A stretch of DNA of 64,000 bases. Source: Trematomus loennbergii (taxonomy: Eukaryota > Chordata > Actinopteri > Perciformes > Nototheniidae). This document shows, one piece after another, positions 1-11,695 of this stretch. Below the pieces are notes generated by a model. The model did not search any database. It was given only the letters and a program-made list of their open reading frames with translations, and had not been told where the DNA came from. The translations under genes were made by a program, and so were the position numbers. The stretch's first letter is position 1, and the number at the start of each line of letters is the position of its first letter. The stretch spans positions 356,001 through 420,000 of the forward strand of contig JAAOOA010000132.1 in assembly GCA_012861695.1 (NCBI GenBank), written 5' to 3'.

Positions 1-800
1 AAAACGTTCAAAAATAAAACAGGAAACACTGAGACAGATCATGACATCTTCTGTCCTTCTTTCTCAACTCAAAAACTTTTTTTTCTTATAATGTTTCTTT
101 ATGCATGCTATTTTCAAGAACATTTTAAACAAATTATACTTTTAAAGAGTGGTGGTCTCAGCGTCCCCAGCATAAATGATGCCTATGAAAATATGCCTTT
201 GTCTAAGACTTAAAAACATCCTTGTTGAGAAAGTTTCACCGTCAAAAATGACTGCTTTTAATCCTTTTCTCCTCAAAATTCCAAGAGAAAGTCAACATGA
301 AAAAAGAGGTGTGGATAACACTGTTCTTTAAAAGTAGGTTGAAGACTACTTTAGCTCCCACACAGTATAATGTGGCTTCAGACGGGAAAGGCACACGACT
401 CGATTAGGCAGGAATTAGCTGTGTGAACCGCAGCGATGAGAGATTATCGCAGCAGACTGTAATCATTGCTTCGTAATCCACTAATATGTGATATGCCTCT
501 TATAGTGGTTACACCATAACGTGATGCAGCATGACTGATGATGGAGCTGCTGGCCTCTCACTGAAGAGGACTCTCAAAAACATGTTCAAGTAAAATGAAG
601 CTTTTCAGCCAATTGGTTTCTCAAAAGGGATTATTTCTTTATCATTTTATGTGGACGCAAACCCCCGGATGATTAATGATTGCAAAACAGATTTGACCTC
701 TCGACAATGTGGTCTTTGATGCACTGAATTCTGGATGAAAAAAGGCTTGGGAATAACTGTAAACAATGATAAATAAAGAACATGTTCATGTTATCCATTT
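1..800. other. Intronic sequence, no feature seen
   Basis: No exon, RNA gene or clear repeat terminus was recognised here. The stretch is AT-rich and, if the gene model is right, lies in intron 2 of the USP43-like gene. Confidence 0.4.
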
Positions 801-861
801 CTCTATCTATCTATCTATCTATCTATCTACCTACCTATCTATCTATCTACATATCTATCTA
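801..861 (+). repeat. (CTAT)n microsatellite
   Basis: About 15 CTAT units with CTAC variants and one ATAT interruption. It abuts the head of the first family A copy. Confidence 0.95.
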
Positions 862-1023
862 GCTAAAAATACATCAGTAAATTTACCCCACTGATGAATT
901 TAAAAACGGAGGTGCTAACAAGTGTGAAAATGACACGACTAAACGTCATCACGCCCAACATTAGCCACCTTTAGCTTAGCGGTGGTGACGTGAAGTCATG
1001 TGACCGTGCTGTAGTTCATTTAT

Positions 1024-1254
1024 TAGACCCTCCAGAAAAAACGCGGGCTAAAATCCTTGATTATGCGATTAAACATGCGGGTTTTTATGCGAAAATATGC
1101 GGAGAAGTTGCGAAATATGCGGATATATGCGAAATATGCGAAAAGTTGCGAAATATGCGGGAGGCGGAAAAAAGGTGATTCTTCTCCCAAACCCTGTTAC
1201 TAGGCTACTACTGAATGAAAGGAAGCCCTTTTAAAGAGTTCCTATGTAACACAC

Positions 1255-1302
<48 letters not shown>

Positions 1303-1312
1303 CACACACACA

Positions 1313-1361
<49 letters not shown>

Positions 1362-1364
1362 ACA

Positions 1365-1395
<31 letters not shown>

Positions 1396-1912
1396 CCTCC
1401 GCCTCATTCTGTTTTCATTTACCCGTTCGTTATCTGACCAGCTTCAATCTTGTATGTTCCAACACACAGTTGCACGGGGTGCAGAATAGTTTCCCCCACT
1501 TTCGTGCAAGACATCTGCGTACTGCTTTGCCCGGTCTTTAGCAGAAATGTTCGTAGGCAAATGGGATGGATTCGATTTGTTCATCTTGGTCAGAGCCGTA
1601 TAATAGTATAATTATAATAGTATATAATAATAATAGTATAATAGTAGGCTATATAATAATCTATATGGCGCTGATCTTGTTGCTTTTCTCTCTCGTGTGA
1701 GTTCCACACATTCACTCTACGGTGTTGTTTACCTGCGCGAGCTGATGACATCACTACTTCACGTTAACTTTTTTTTCCCTCAATTTTGTGTGGAAAAATG
1801 CGGGGATTATGCGACCTTTTAAGAAATATGCGGCCTTTTAAAAATATGCGCTATTTTGCTGATTATGCGGTAAATTATGCGATCGCATAATCGCGTTTTT
1901 CTGGAGGGTCTA
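1024..1912. mobile_element. 889-bp inverted-repeat element with 6-bp target duplication
   Basis: The ends are TAGACCCTCCAGAAAAA at 1024 and its exact complement ending at 1912. They are flanked by ATTTAT at 1018-1023 and again at 1913-1918. The empty site (TTCATTTATAGCC-like) is visible in the neighbouring 72-bp units. Both subterminal zones are full of spaced ATATGCG/TATGCGG words. It holds no transposase and carries a CA microsatellite. The 6-bp duplication rules out a typical hAT (8 bp), Tc1 (TA) or TTAA element; I leave the superfamily open. Confidence 0.88.
1250..1397 (+). repeat. (CA)n microsatellite
   Basis: About 148 bp of CA dinucleotides with several CCA interruptions, inside the 889-bp element. 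The open frames across it (poly Thr-His or Cys-Val) are artefacts of the repeat. Confidence 0.97.
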
Positions 1913-2340
1913 ATTTATAGCCTAACATTAACCGCCTTTAGCTTAGCGGTGGTGACGTGAAGTCATGTGATCGTGCTGTAGTTCCTTTATAGCCTAACAT
2001 TAACCGCCTTTAGCTTAGCGGTGGTGACGTGAAGTCATGTGACCGTGCTGTAGTTCCTTTATAGCCCAACATTAACCGCCTTTAGCTTAGCGGTGGTGAC
2101 GTGAAGTCATGTGACCGTGCTGTAGTTCCTTTATAGCCCAACATTAACCACCTTTAGCTTAGCGGTGGTGACATGAAGTCATGTGACCGTGCTGTAGTTC
2201 CTTTATTGCCTAACATTAACCGCCTTTAGCTTAGCGGTGGTGACGTGAAGTCATGTGACCGTGCTGTAGTTTCATAGCCCAACGTTAGCTTTTTACTTCA
2301 AAAATCATAGTGGTGTTAATATGTGGAGACTATCCTTTGT

Positions 2341-3970
2341 GGTATCGACGGACAGCGAGAATCAGATGTCATCAAGAACGTCATTAGCCTAAAACAAGAT
2401 ACATGCTTCAGAAAGTATCTCGGTAACGTCACCAACAACCAGCCCAAACTGCACTGCAGTTGTTTTGAATACAAGATGGTTATGTCATCTATTCTTTCAA
2501 ATCATTTTAAAATAGGGCACTCAATGGAAACAGAGCCAGGTCTTTAAAGTAGTTTCGGATGTGCATCTTCTGACAAGTGGCAAAAAGTGAACATAAAAAT
2601 TCATAAACAGAGAAAAACTGCTGCTGGAGTTTCTATAATCTTCTCTTATGATCTTGTCTTCAAAGAAACTTTATATTTCTCATAGATGTCCAAGTAAAAT
2701 AGTGATGAGAGATGCACTCCAACACAGATTCATGCAATCATTACAGATAAACATGTCTTAAAATACAAGAGGATAATGACGTCAATATTCTTTTGTAAAT
2801 GCATGCTTGCACGTTTTCTTTTAATCTGACACATGGCTGAATCTATGAAGTCTCGTGTTTGATCTGAATTTATTAATATTTACAACCCTAAATGTGTATT
2901 TTCACACGGATCGAGTATTTTAGTTTACAGTATATTCAGTTTTGAATCCTGTGAAACACTCGGGTTACTGGGCAGGACTGCTGAGAGAACCACGGCCACA
3001 CACTAACCTGAATCTGTTGTGCAGCGGAGTAATAACAGTAATTACCTCCAGCCTTTTGAAGGTGGCAATTGTCTCGGTGAGATAATTGAGGTTGTGGAAA
3101 TGCCATGTTTTTTATTGCTCTCTGTGACATAATGACCACTGGCCGGTCTGTATTGTGTGTAATCATCCAACTAAAAAATAGGGACACAGTTAGAAAACAC
3201 TCTGTCTTTTCCCCACATCAATTCAACTGTTTCTCCATACAGCAAGTAGGTATTTCTGTTTATCCACTATTTTAGATAACTGTATGACCTGTTTACTATA
3301 GCTGTCTGTTAGCCCATTATCATCATCATTTTAGCTAACTATTAATGTTTAAATGGTTAGCCAAAAATGTTGGAAATGATAAAATAGTGATATGTTAACT
3401 TAAAGTGCTAACCAATTGATAAACAGTGTCAATTTTAAACTGTTTTCCATTGGTTAGCTCTCATTTTAACATATATTCATTACTTTTAGCTAGCTCAAAT
3501 GTTGCGACTAGTTTGGACCTCCATTTATTTTCTATTAGAGTCAAGCAAATAGCTCCGATCACACTGATTGGCCACCTATGCAAAAAAAGGGATGGCTTGA
3601 AAGTTTAATACCTCAACTAAGGGGAGAAATGTGTCTTACGGCAAACTAACGACTAAAAACCAATGCAGTATGTAATAATAATAATACATTTAATTTATAA
3701 AGGCGCCTTTCAAGCTCTCAAGTTATATAATCAATAAAAACCGAGGACGTGTGATGTGATTAGGGGGATATGCCAGTGTGAAGAGATACGTTTTGAGACG
3801 TGATTTGAGAATGGAGAGAGAGTCATTATTCGGGATGTTTAATCTGTACATGCTTTTCTTTGACCGTGGCCGACAGGATTACTGTAAATAGAAATAAAGT
3901 GCTGCTTGGCACAACGTCATGTACAGTATGTGAGAAAGTGTAGGTTGCTTATTTACACAATGATTGCTAA
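2341..3970. other. Intronic sequence, no gene seen
   Basis: No exon is recognisable. A short dispersed-repeat tail (AATAATAATACATTTAATTT, then AAAGGCGCCTTTCAAG) lies at about 3675-3720 and resembles a motif at 18065-18110. Confidence 0.4.
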
Positions 3971-4517
3971 CAGCGTTTCCGCCAGGGGGCGTCTTGCCGT
4001 CATTTGACGCCCTTATTCAGCTCGGAACGCCCTGAAACTCGAGCCGAGGGCGTCCAAAAACATTAATAATTCGAGAGAAGATCGAGAGTTTTTATCGCTT
4101 GAAATGACGAAAAGGAAAAAGGACAAGGACATCCCTCTGTTGGAGGGGCAAAGGAGTCTGGTGGGATTATTTTCGGAGTATTGAAGATCGTTTCCCCGAC
4201 ATCGGCGGTGCCTGCCACAGCACAACACGGAACGTGCGCGATTTGGACACGATGATGGGGGGGGGGGGTACTAGTGGAGCACGCGCGTGAACTGCGAGCG
4301 CCGAGCCTCGCAGCGGCGAAACTGAGGCTCCGTGGTAAACTGTGGTAACATGAAGAGCCGCTTGGGAGGCGAAACAGCCGGCGCTTTAAGAGAGCCGAGT
4401 CAAATGATCCGGCTCACTAACGTAAAGAGATAGTATCTATAAGGGACGGCTCAATTCAAAATCCCCCCCCGCTCTCGGGTGGACGCCCTCTCAGCCCTGG
4501 TCTGGCGGAAAACACTG
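3971..4517. mobile_element. Non-autonomous hAT element (547 bp)
   Basis: The termini are CAGCGTTTCCGCCAG and the complement of CAGTGTTTTCCGCCAG. The 8-bp direct repeat ATTGCTAA flanks it exactly (3963-3970 and 4518-4525). Eight-bp duplications and CA...TG ends are diagnostic of hAT elements. The interior is GC-rich and has a run of Gs at about 4258-4268. It encodes no transposase. Confidence 0.92.
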
Positions 4518-4636
4518 ATTGCTAATATGAGAATGCTACTAAGTTTAGCTCGTTTAGTCACCACAACAAGCGAGAAGTGGTGATGATGCACACATTTGCG
4601 ACTTCTCTATCGACACATGGCACTCAACTGTTGAAG

Positions 4637-4770
4637 GGTCCTAAAACCCAAATGTCAGTCAACATTTTTGGCCCTTCCTGTTCCCTCGTCTGGTAGTCAA
4701 TGGATTTTGAATGGTTACAAGCAAGCCAGGTCAACCTACAAAAAAACGTCATCACTGCACCACTCTAATC
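4637..4770. mobile_element. Family A terminal fragment
   Basis: The end CACTGCACCACTCTA and the preceding ACAAAAAAACGTCATC-type sequence resemble family A termini at 7.6, 9.8, 40.9 and 42.4 kb. Only one end is present. Confidence 0.4.
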
Positions 4771-5630
4771 TTTCCTCACACTTGAAATATATTAAAATGA
4801 AGGAGCCAGCTTAAGTATTATGGCTGCTGCATTTCAAAGCAGTCAGATTTAACACTGATTCTCTTTCTTCTCTCCCCTGTCCACCGCAATTCCTCGAATT
4901 CCACACTTTCCTCTTATCTCATGAGACTCAGATATCAAATATTTTCCGGGACAGCGATCACAGGGAACAGCAGGGAAGCATCTTGCCAGGATTAAAAGAT
5001 TAAAAGTAAAAACACTAAACAGCCCTCCCTTGTGTGTGATTAGATGTTTCCTGTGTTAAAGCACACACAAACAAACACACACATTGCTGTGGTTTGAAAC
5101 TGTAGGAGGTCCAGGGTTCAAGAAGCTTAGGCCTTCTGAAATTGCCTGTTGAGTAATAACAGAGCAGCCTGCAGGGAGGTATTATACAATAATCAGAAAG
5201 CTACAAGGCTTGGGAGGAAGAATGTGCTTCCAGTTACGGGAACTCCAGGTACAACAATCATGCAAACAGATCAGTCTTTATTTAAAATGCTAAATTAATC
5301 TATTGTTCCATTATGAGTCTTTGCAGGCCTCTGTTTGACAGGACTCAGTTTGAAGCAGCCAGATTAAAAGGTTTTACCTCACATCACATGAATTTTGATA
5401 AGAAAAGATGAAAGGGAAGAGGGATCACTTTTCTGACAACTAACCTGCCAAAGGGACGTTCACTCTGCTGCACTTTGAGAGAATTATGTACGTACTACAC
5501 CTCACTCTGCAAATGTGGAATCATTGACTTTGAACAAATTCTTCAAAGTTGATCAAATAGTTATTTGTGCTACTTTGGCAAAATAATGGTTAAGGAAAAG
5601 TCCTTAAAAATGAGTCAGCCTTTTCACACA
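4771..5630. other. Intronic sequence, no gene seen
   Basis: I see no exon, tandem array or transposon terminus here. Confidence 0.35.
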
Positions 5631-5639
5631 ATGGTCAAT

Positions 5640-6705
5640 GATTTCTGAACGTGTTTTGGTTGTTGAAACAAGGTCTGTGGTTAACACAAGCTGAAGAGAT
5701 TTGAAGGTGTTGTTCTACTACATAAAATACGTCAGTAAATACCCCACTGGTGAATTTAAAAACGTAGGTTGCTAACAAGTGTCTAAATGAGATGACTAAA
5801 CGTCATCACGCCCAACATTAGCCACCTTTAGCTTAGCGGTGGTGACGTGAAGTCATGTGACCGTGCTGTAGTACCTTTATAGCCCAGCATTAGCCTCCTT
5901 TAGCTTAGAGGTGGTGACGTGAAGTCATGTGAATGGTCACATGACTTCACGTCACCACCGCTAAGCTAAAGGAGGCTAATAGGAGGCTGTAGTTCCTTTA
6001 TAGCCCAGCATTAGCCTCCTTTAGCTTAGCGGTGGTGATGTGAAGTCATGTGACCGTGCTGTAGTTCCTTTATAGCCCAGCAGTAGCCTCCTTTAGCTTA
6101 GCAGTGGTGACGTGAAGTCATGTGACCGTGCTGTAGTTCCTTTATAGCCCAGCATTAGCCTCCTTTAGCTTAGCGGTGGTGACGTGAAGTCATGTGACCG
6201 TGCTGTAGTTCCTTTATAGCCCAGCAGTTAGCCTCCTTTAGCTTAGCGGTGGTGACGTGAAGTCATGTGACCGTGTAGTTCCTTTATAGCCCAGCATTAG
6301 CCTCCTTTAGCTTAGCGGTGGTGACGTGAATCATGTGACCGTGCTGTAGTTCCTTTATAGCCCAGCATAGCCTCCTTAGCTTAGCGATGGTGACGTGAAG
6401 TCATGTGACCGTGCTGTAGTTCCTTTATAGCCCAGCATTAGCCTCCTTTAGCTTAGCGGTGGTGACGTGAAGTCATGTGACCGTGCTGTAGTTCCTGTAT
6501 AGCCCAACATTAGCCGCCTTTAGCTTAGCGGTGGTGACGTAAAGTCATGTGACTGTAGTTCCTTTATAGCCCCATAAGCCTCCTTTAGCTTAGCGGTGGT
6601 GAAGTGAAGTCATGTGACTGTGCTGTAGTTCCTTTATAGCCCAACGTTAGGGTCGATCTCCAAAAAACATCGACCCTGTACCACTATATGTTCTGAGCCT
6701 CCACC
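5640..6705 (+). mobile_element. Family A copy II, with about 12 units of 72 bp
   Basis: The head includes GTTAACACAAGCTGAAGAGA and CAGTAAATACCCCACTGGTG, matching other copies. The tandem array runs 5810-6650 with a unit GCCCAACATTAGCCACCTTT continuing through GCTTAGCGGTGGTGACGTGA and AGTCATGTGACCGTGCTG. A possible right terminus is TGTACCACTATA at about 6677-6689. One unit is inverted, giving a palindrome at 5889-5980. Each unit contains AGTCATGTGAC, close to the M-box bound by MITF/TFE factors, and TGACGTGA, close to a CRE. Confidence 0.8.
5889..5980. repeat. Palindrome from an inverted 72-bp unit
   Basis: Arms 5889-5932 and 5937-5980 are complementary over 44 bp with one mismatch and a 4-base spacer. 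It arises where one array unit sits in opposite orientation. Confidence 0.9.
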
Positions 6706-7221
6706 CTCACACAGATGTGTCGCAGTTGAAGGTTTTGAGTTTCTTCAACCTGGGAGCAGATGTGTGCTTTTGATCTGGACAGTTCCTGTGTATTTTCTGC
6801 ACCCCCCCTGCAGGGTGGTGTTTGCTGACACAGAGTCAAAACCTGAAACTCAAACAGTTACTCAATAGCAAATTTCTCCGTTTCCATAACATATAAGAGG
6901 CCTGAGAAAGTTAGGGAGTGAGGGTGAGCTGAGCAGGAATGTCTTCCTCCCTCCATTGGTTATTGATGGGCCTGTTTAGGAAGCTAAATGTGTGTTTGAC
7001 GACAGAAGGTCTTGCTCACAGGAATGTGTCAATATTTGCCGTCTCCATGTTAATTTTGTAATGATTGCTGCTGGTTGCAGTAAATCAGGCAGTTCACAGT
7101 TACAGCAGGGTTACATGAACTTCCAGCGTATAGCCTACATGGAACTATTGTGGAGTAGCTTAAACATTTTTATAATAATTTCATCATAAGAATAATTATC
7201 CACATATACAATTGGATTACC
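6706..7221. other. Intronic sequence, no gene seen
   Basis: No feature recognised apart from scattered fragments. Confidence 0.35.
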
Positions 7222-7228
7222 GATTAGT

Positions 7229-7516
7229 CAACCCAGTCTCACGGCATTTCGTGTTAAAGTCCGACATTATACAATTTAAAATAAAAACAATAATCGTGGC
7301 TTGATATTGAGTAAGAAATGAACCACACAGCTTCTGGTCTTCCAAGACCTGACCGGACAAAAAGACGTGGTGCAGGCACGAAACATATTACCAATAGAAA
7401 TACATTGCTTTTAAAATCGTTGTGTGACACGAAAAAAAACACGATGTTGGTGAACACGAATCAATAGATTAAATTAATTTCGTGACTATTACACGAAATG
7501 CCGTGAGACTGGGTTG
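7229..7516. mobile_element. 288-bp inverted-repeat MITE (CAACCCAG ends)
   Basis: The 26-bp terminal inverted repeats are perfect, beginning CAACCCAGTCTCACGGCATT and ending in its complement. They are flanked by GATTAGT at 7222-7228 and 7517-7523. A rearranged relative lies at 42270-42432. It carries no coding sequence. A 7-bp duplication does not settle the superfamily. Confidence 0.88.
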
Positions 7517-7529
7517 GATTAGTGCAGAA

Positions 7530-7652
7530 AACTATCTCTGAGGCAAAGAAACGTTTATGATATTTGTTAAAAAAAAAAAATTGTTCAGCAGGGAGGCTAA
7601 TCCCCACATATTTTCCGGTTCTATACACTCAATCCTGCACCACTCTATGGGT
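7530..7652 (+). mobile_element. Family A right-end fragment
   Basis: It contains AAACGTTTATGATATTTG and CCCCACATATTTTCC, echoing the family A tail, and ends ATCCTGCACCACTCTA, the family A terminus. The 72-bp units are absent. Confidence 0.5.
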
Positions 7653-7741
7653 TCAAATGGAAGCTAATTCTTCTTACTAAGCCTGGCAGTTAGCTCTGTT
7701 ATCTAGCTAGCTTGTAAAGTAGACACATTACTTTTAGAATA

Positions 7742-8389
7742 TGATAGATAAATAGATAGATACCAACTTGTTAGATAGCTAACGTTTGCTTAGCTTTTTA
7801 GATGGATAGCTAACGTTTGCTAGTTAACTTTTTAGATAGATAGCTAATGTTGCTAGTTAGCTTTTTAGATAGATAGCTAATGTTTGCTAGTTAGCTTTTT
7901 AGATAGATAGCTAATGTTTGCTAGTTAGCTTTTTAGATAGATAGCTAATGTTGCTAGTTAGCTTTTTAGATAGATAGCTTAACGTTGCTTAGCTTTTTAG
8001 ATGGATAGCTAACGTTTACTAGTTAACTTTTTAGATAGATAGCTAATGTTTGCTAGTTAGCTTTTTAGATAGATAGCTAATGTTTGCTAGTTAGCTTTTT
8101 AGATAGATAGCTAATGTTTGCTAGTTAGCTTTTTAGATAGATAGCTAATGTTGCTAGTTAGCTTTTTAGATAGATAGCTAATTTTGCTAGTTAGCTTTAA
8201 GATAGATCTATAGCCATTGATGCTAGTAAGCTTTTTAGATGGATAGCTAACGTTTACTAGTTAGCTTTTTAGATACAGTAGATCTATAGCTAACGTTTGC
8301 TAGTTAACTTTCTAGATAGATAGCTAACGTTTGCTAGTTAACTTTTTTGATAGATCTATAGCTAACGTTTGCTAGTTAACTTTCTAGAT
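7742..8389 (+). repeat. 34-bp minisatellite, left part (GATA-rich)
   Basis: About 19 copies of a unit near AGATAGATAGCTAATGTTTG followed by CTAGTTAGCTTTTT. Unit length varies by a few bases. Every unit contains one or two AGATAG words, which match the WGATAR site of GATA factors. The array continues after the hAT element at 9441. Confidence 0.93.
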
Positions 8390-9440
8390 CAGGGGTGGGG
8401 AACCTTTTTCCTCTCAAGGGCCATTTCAATTTTTTCAACATCCTCCGAGGGCCGTAAAAATTATTGACCTCTGCTTAAAAATCACAGCCCATTCATTTCG
8501 CCTTTCTTTCATGCTGTGCAAAGGAAAAGCAACCTCTTAATCCAGATATCTCACCATGACTCGCGCATGCATGCACGTGCACGGTTGTGACATGACCACC
8601 AAAACAGAAAGATATGGACACAAGATGTGTTCAAATGTATTTCGTTTCCTATCCATGTGGACATCATTTAAGTGGGGGGGGGGACCTAACCTCCTCTAGT
8701 GGGGTCTGGGGGCATTTTTTTAAATGTTGAAGTTAGAAGCATCAATCTGGTGCACTTTGAGAGCAACATTAAGAGATCTATGGATACATCAACATCCATA
8801 TGAAACAGAACTGTAAGCAGATTTTCTTTTTCTTTATGGATATTTTACAAATCACTCCCCTTTCAAACTGTATTCTTGTTTATTAATAACAACTTTGTTT
8901 TACTGTCATATAGTATTTTATACCACTTTATTCTCTTATTTTTTATAACTATAATGATAATATAAAGATGTGCCTTTACCTGACTGGTTGTAGAAAAAGC
9001 TTCTTATATTCGTTAGCATAGCTAGCTAACCAGATGCTAATAACAACAAAGTTATTGACTGTATGATCAGTATGACAGATGAGCAGATCGCCACTGGGCT
9101 TTCAACTAAAGACACAGCCACGCAAAAACTGCGGCATGTGTACGGCTCCTTATGGATACTGCAATTTCTGAAGTGGCGGAGCGACGTTCTGGTGCTCTCG
9201 GGCAGAACTACACCCCAGTCAGACGAGACATATACCACGTGATGACACGTTAGGCTCGTGTTGTGTTCAAGGACCCTGACCTTGGCCAGGAAAAACAGGC
9301 ACTCGCTTGTTTAATTTTTTTGTGGTCTAGATTTCTTAATTTTTTTTCTTTTTGCGTGTGTTTATAAATTTCCTCGAGGGCCGTACCAAATGGTCTCGCG
9401 GGCCGTATACGGCCCGGGGGCCTGAGGTTCCCCACCCCTG
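8390..9440. mobile_element. hAT element (CAGGGGTGGGGAACC ends) inside the 34-bp array
   Basis: The ends CAGGGGTGGGGAACC and its exact complement are flanked by TTCTAGAT at 8382-8389 and 9441-9448. The 1051-bp interior has no intact transposase. Its middle (about 8640-9050) is homologous to the interior of the 55557-56904 hAT, whose ends differ. The insertion splits a tandem array, so it is younger than the array. Confidence 0.95.
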
Positions 9441-9448
9441 TTCTAGAT

Positions 9449-9600
9449 AGATCTATAGCTAACGTTTGCTAGTTAACTTTCTAGATAGATAGCTAACGTT
9501 TGCTAGTTAACTTTTTAGATAGATAGCTAACATTTGCTAGTTAGCTTTTTTAAATAGATAGGCTAGCTGTGTTTTGCTAGGTAGCTAGATAGCAAACGTT
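9449..9600 (+). repeat. 34-bp minisatellite, right part
   Basis: About four further units of the 34-bp GATA-rich repeat resume directly after the hAT target duplication. Confidence 0.9.
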
Positions 9601-9711
9601 CACGAGTTAAGTCGCACACTGACAACTTAAAAAGGTTTAAAGTGTAGGCTATACATGTTAACACTGTGGACCGTTGCCTTCCTTTCTGGCAGTGAGAGAT
9701 ATTGCAGGACA

Positions 9712-9860
9712 AAACGTTAAAATCTCTTCAGCTTGTGTTAACCACAGAACTTATTTCAGGCACCTAACCAAACACACCTTCAGAACACCATTGACTTCCA
9801 GACGAGGTAACAGGAACAGCCAACATGCTAACTCATTCCTGCACCACTCTACACAGTTCT
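9712..9860 (-). mobile_element. Family A terminal fragment (reverse orientation)
   Basis: TCTTCAGCTTGTGTTAACCA at about 9722 and the end CATTCCTGCACCACTCTA are the complement of the family A head. The segment matches the reverse copy at about 40735-40893. Confidence 0.65.
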
Positions 9861-10739
9861 CCATACACAGGGTCAGGATATTCCAGTAGCCATTTTTACA
9901 GGATGATTATCATTTCCAAGAATAGATCCATTGTGGAGTTCTTTTGTTCGCTGACTCCATATTATCTATGTCTTGCCTTGAACTACGGCTCAAAGAAATC
10001 CCGAGCAAAGAGCTGCAGGCGGAAAAAGCACCGTTGGTTTTTCTCTCCTCTATCTGCAGCGTGGGCAGAGAGGAAAAGCCTGAGGGTCCCTTGATAGGAC
10101 TCTACTGTCACTGATCGTCTGGGGGGGAGATTCTTAAGTGGAGAGAAAACCATCTCCTATATGAACCAGCACACTTTGCATCACAGCAGCAACACTGCGA
10201 AATAAACTCACTTAAATGGCCTTCATTAAATGTAAGAAAGACACATGCATTGGCTTCAACTTATATTTAAATGCATATACTTTATTACAAGCTAAGAGGG
10301 CAATAGCTATAGAGGGAAAAATGTGAACAAACCAAGTATGAATAAACATATTAAGGATCTGTCAGCATGTGTTGCTTTAGAAACTATACATTACTAAAGA
10401 ATGGCAGTTTTTTGAAAATATCTGGGGAGCTTCATGGAGTTTTTGAAAAATAATGTTGGTAATTATCAATAAAACCAAAGACTAACGGGAATATGATTAT
10501 AAAGTGTAGTAGCCCACGTCATATTCTTTCAGATTTCTTTCAGATTTCTCTACTTTGTTATCCCTGTATCATCTGTATACTGACTTGTGTTTATTTACAG
10601 GCTTATTCATTTGATTGTACACTGTATCTGCCACCTAGACTGACCGTTGTATGCATGTGTAATGTTCTTTATATTTGGAAACTTCAATACAAATTTGTTT
10701 AAGAAAAAGAATGCATTTACTTTAACTATCCCCCTTATT
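9861..10739. other. Intronic sequence, no gene seen
   Basis: No exon or repeat terminus recognised. Confidence 0.35.
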
Positions 10740-11115
10740 TAAAGCAGTATGTTGTACCTCGTCGTCAAATGATCAAGTTAGACACTCTGTCCAGATTTAT
10801 TTCTCTGTCCCCTCTGCAAAACAATATATTGTTAGAAGAGCGTTGATGTTTAAAGCTGCTATTCGATCTCTGTCATCATTGGTATGTTCAGCATCATCAT
10901 CTCACTTTCAGCTGCTCTTGTTATTGATGAAACTGATCCATTAGACACTACTGTCTATCAACTGAATGATTGTATGTACTTCATGAATTTTCCTTAACAG
11001 ACTGTACGTGGTTTGTCCTTGTTGTCATGCTTTGCTTTTGTTATTTGTTCATGTATGTCTGTAAGACGTTGCTTTTATCGGGACCCCCGAAAACGAGATG
11101 GTGCATCTCAAGGGG
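10740..11115 (+). mobile_element. LINE 3'-end fragment (L2-like)
   Basis: The block ending TCGGGACCCCCGAAAACGAG, then GGTGCATCTCAAGGGGTTTA and TAATAAATAC, has the look of a fish L2/Rex-type LINE 3' UTR and tail. No reverse-transcriptase frame survives. Confidence 0.55.
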
Positions 11116-11225
11116 TTTATCCTAATAAATACATTTCTATATATATGTAAAGTATATATGCTATTGGCTTTTGTTCAGGCAATCAAGAATATGTATTGGA
11201 ATGAAAAACAGACTCATAGCTCTGG

Positions 11226-11502
11226 CAGGGCGGACTGGGACTACAATCAGCCCGGGACTCTCGACCGGCCCACTCGGTACCGCCGGCCCACCTCGGTACC
11301 GCAAGTAAATTATCAATGCGAGTGAGTTATCCGAGCGGCCCACCTCGGTGCCGCAAGTAAATACCGCGAGGAAATTGGCGACGGAGATGGGGGGGGGGGG
11401 TGCTAGTGACTTATCCGACCGGCCCACATCGTCCGACCAGCCCACTTCAGTACCGGCCCATCGGGATTCGTCCCGAACGTCCCGATGGCCAATCCGCCCC
11501 TG
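11226..11502. mobile_element. Small GC-rich hAT MITE (277 bp)
   Basis: The ends are CAGGGCGGACTGG and the complement of CAGGGGCGGATTGG. The flanks are AGCTCTGG (11218-11225) and GGCTCTGG (11503-11510), an 8-bp duplication with one difference. The interior repeats GGCCCACCTCGGTACCGC-like words and has a G run at about 11390-11400. Confidence 0.88.
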
Positions 11503-11529
11503 GGCTCTGGCTGATCTTTAAAAATTATT

Positions 11530-11695
11530 GTGATATGTGTGAGATTTAGTTCTATTTCTATTTTGAGATATTATTATTTCTACTCTTTTAATTTGTTATC
11601 ATGTGCAATGCCTTGTTTTGTTTTATGCTGCTGCAACAAAATGTTTTCCCAAATTGGGATTAATAAAGTACATCTTATCTTATCTTATATTTATT
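11530..11695 (+). mobile_element. LINE 3' end with (ATCTT)n tail
   Basis: TTTTCCCAAATTGGGATTAA then TAAAGTACATCTTATCTTAT is a typical fish LINE 3' terminus with a short tandem tail. Orientation is plus. Confidence 0.55.

Larger units (their letters stand above)
862..2340 (+). mobile_element. Family A transposon copy I, with 72-bp array (interrupted)
   Basis: The head (from the ACATCAGTAAATTTACCCCA segment to CGTCATCACGCCCAAC) matches the heads of the copies at 5.7, 41.8 and 45.0 kb. One 72-bp unit at 953-1023 is interrupted by the 1024-1912 element, and about five more units run 1913-2290. The tail GTTAGCTTTTTACTTC plus a GTGTTAATATGTGGAGA block matches the tail at 49.2 kb. Intact family members begin AGAGTGGTGCAGGAAT and end in its complement; this copy lacks a clear terminus. 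Superfamily is unassigned. Confidence 0.7.

Noticed and set aside
1208..1541. Thr-His and Cys-Val rich frames over CA/GT tracts (also at 22231-22637, 31753-32101 and 59454-60256)
   Set aside because: Dinucleotide repeats read open in most frames. No splice sites or conserved flanks support coding.
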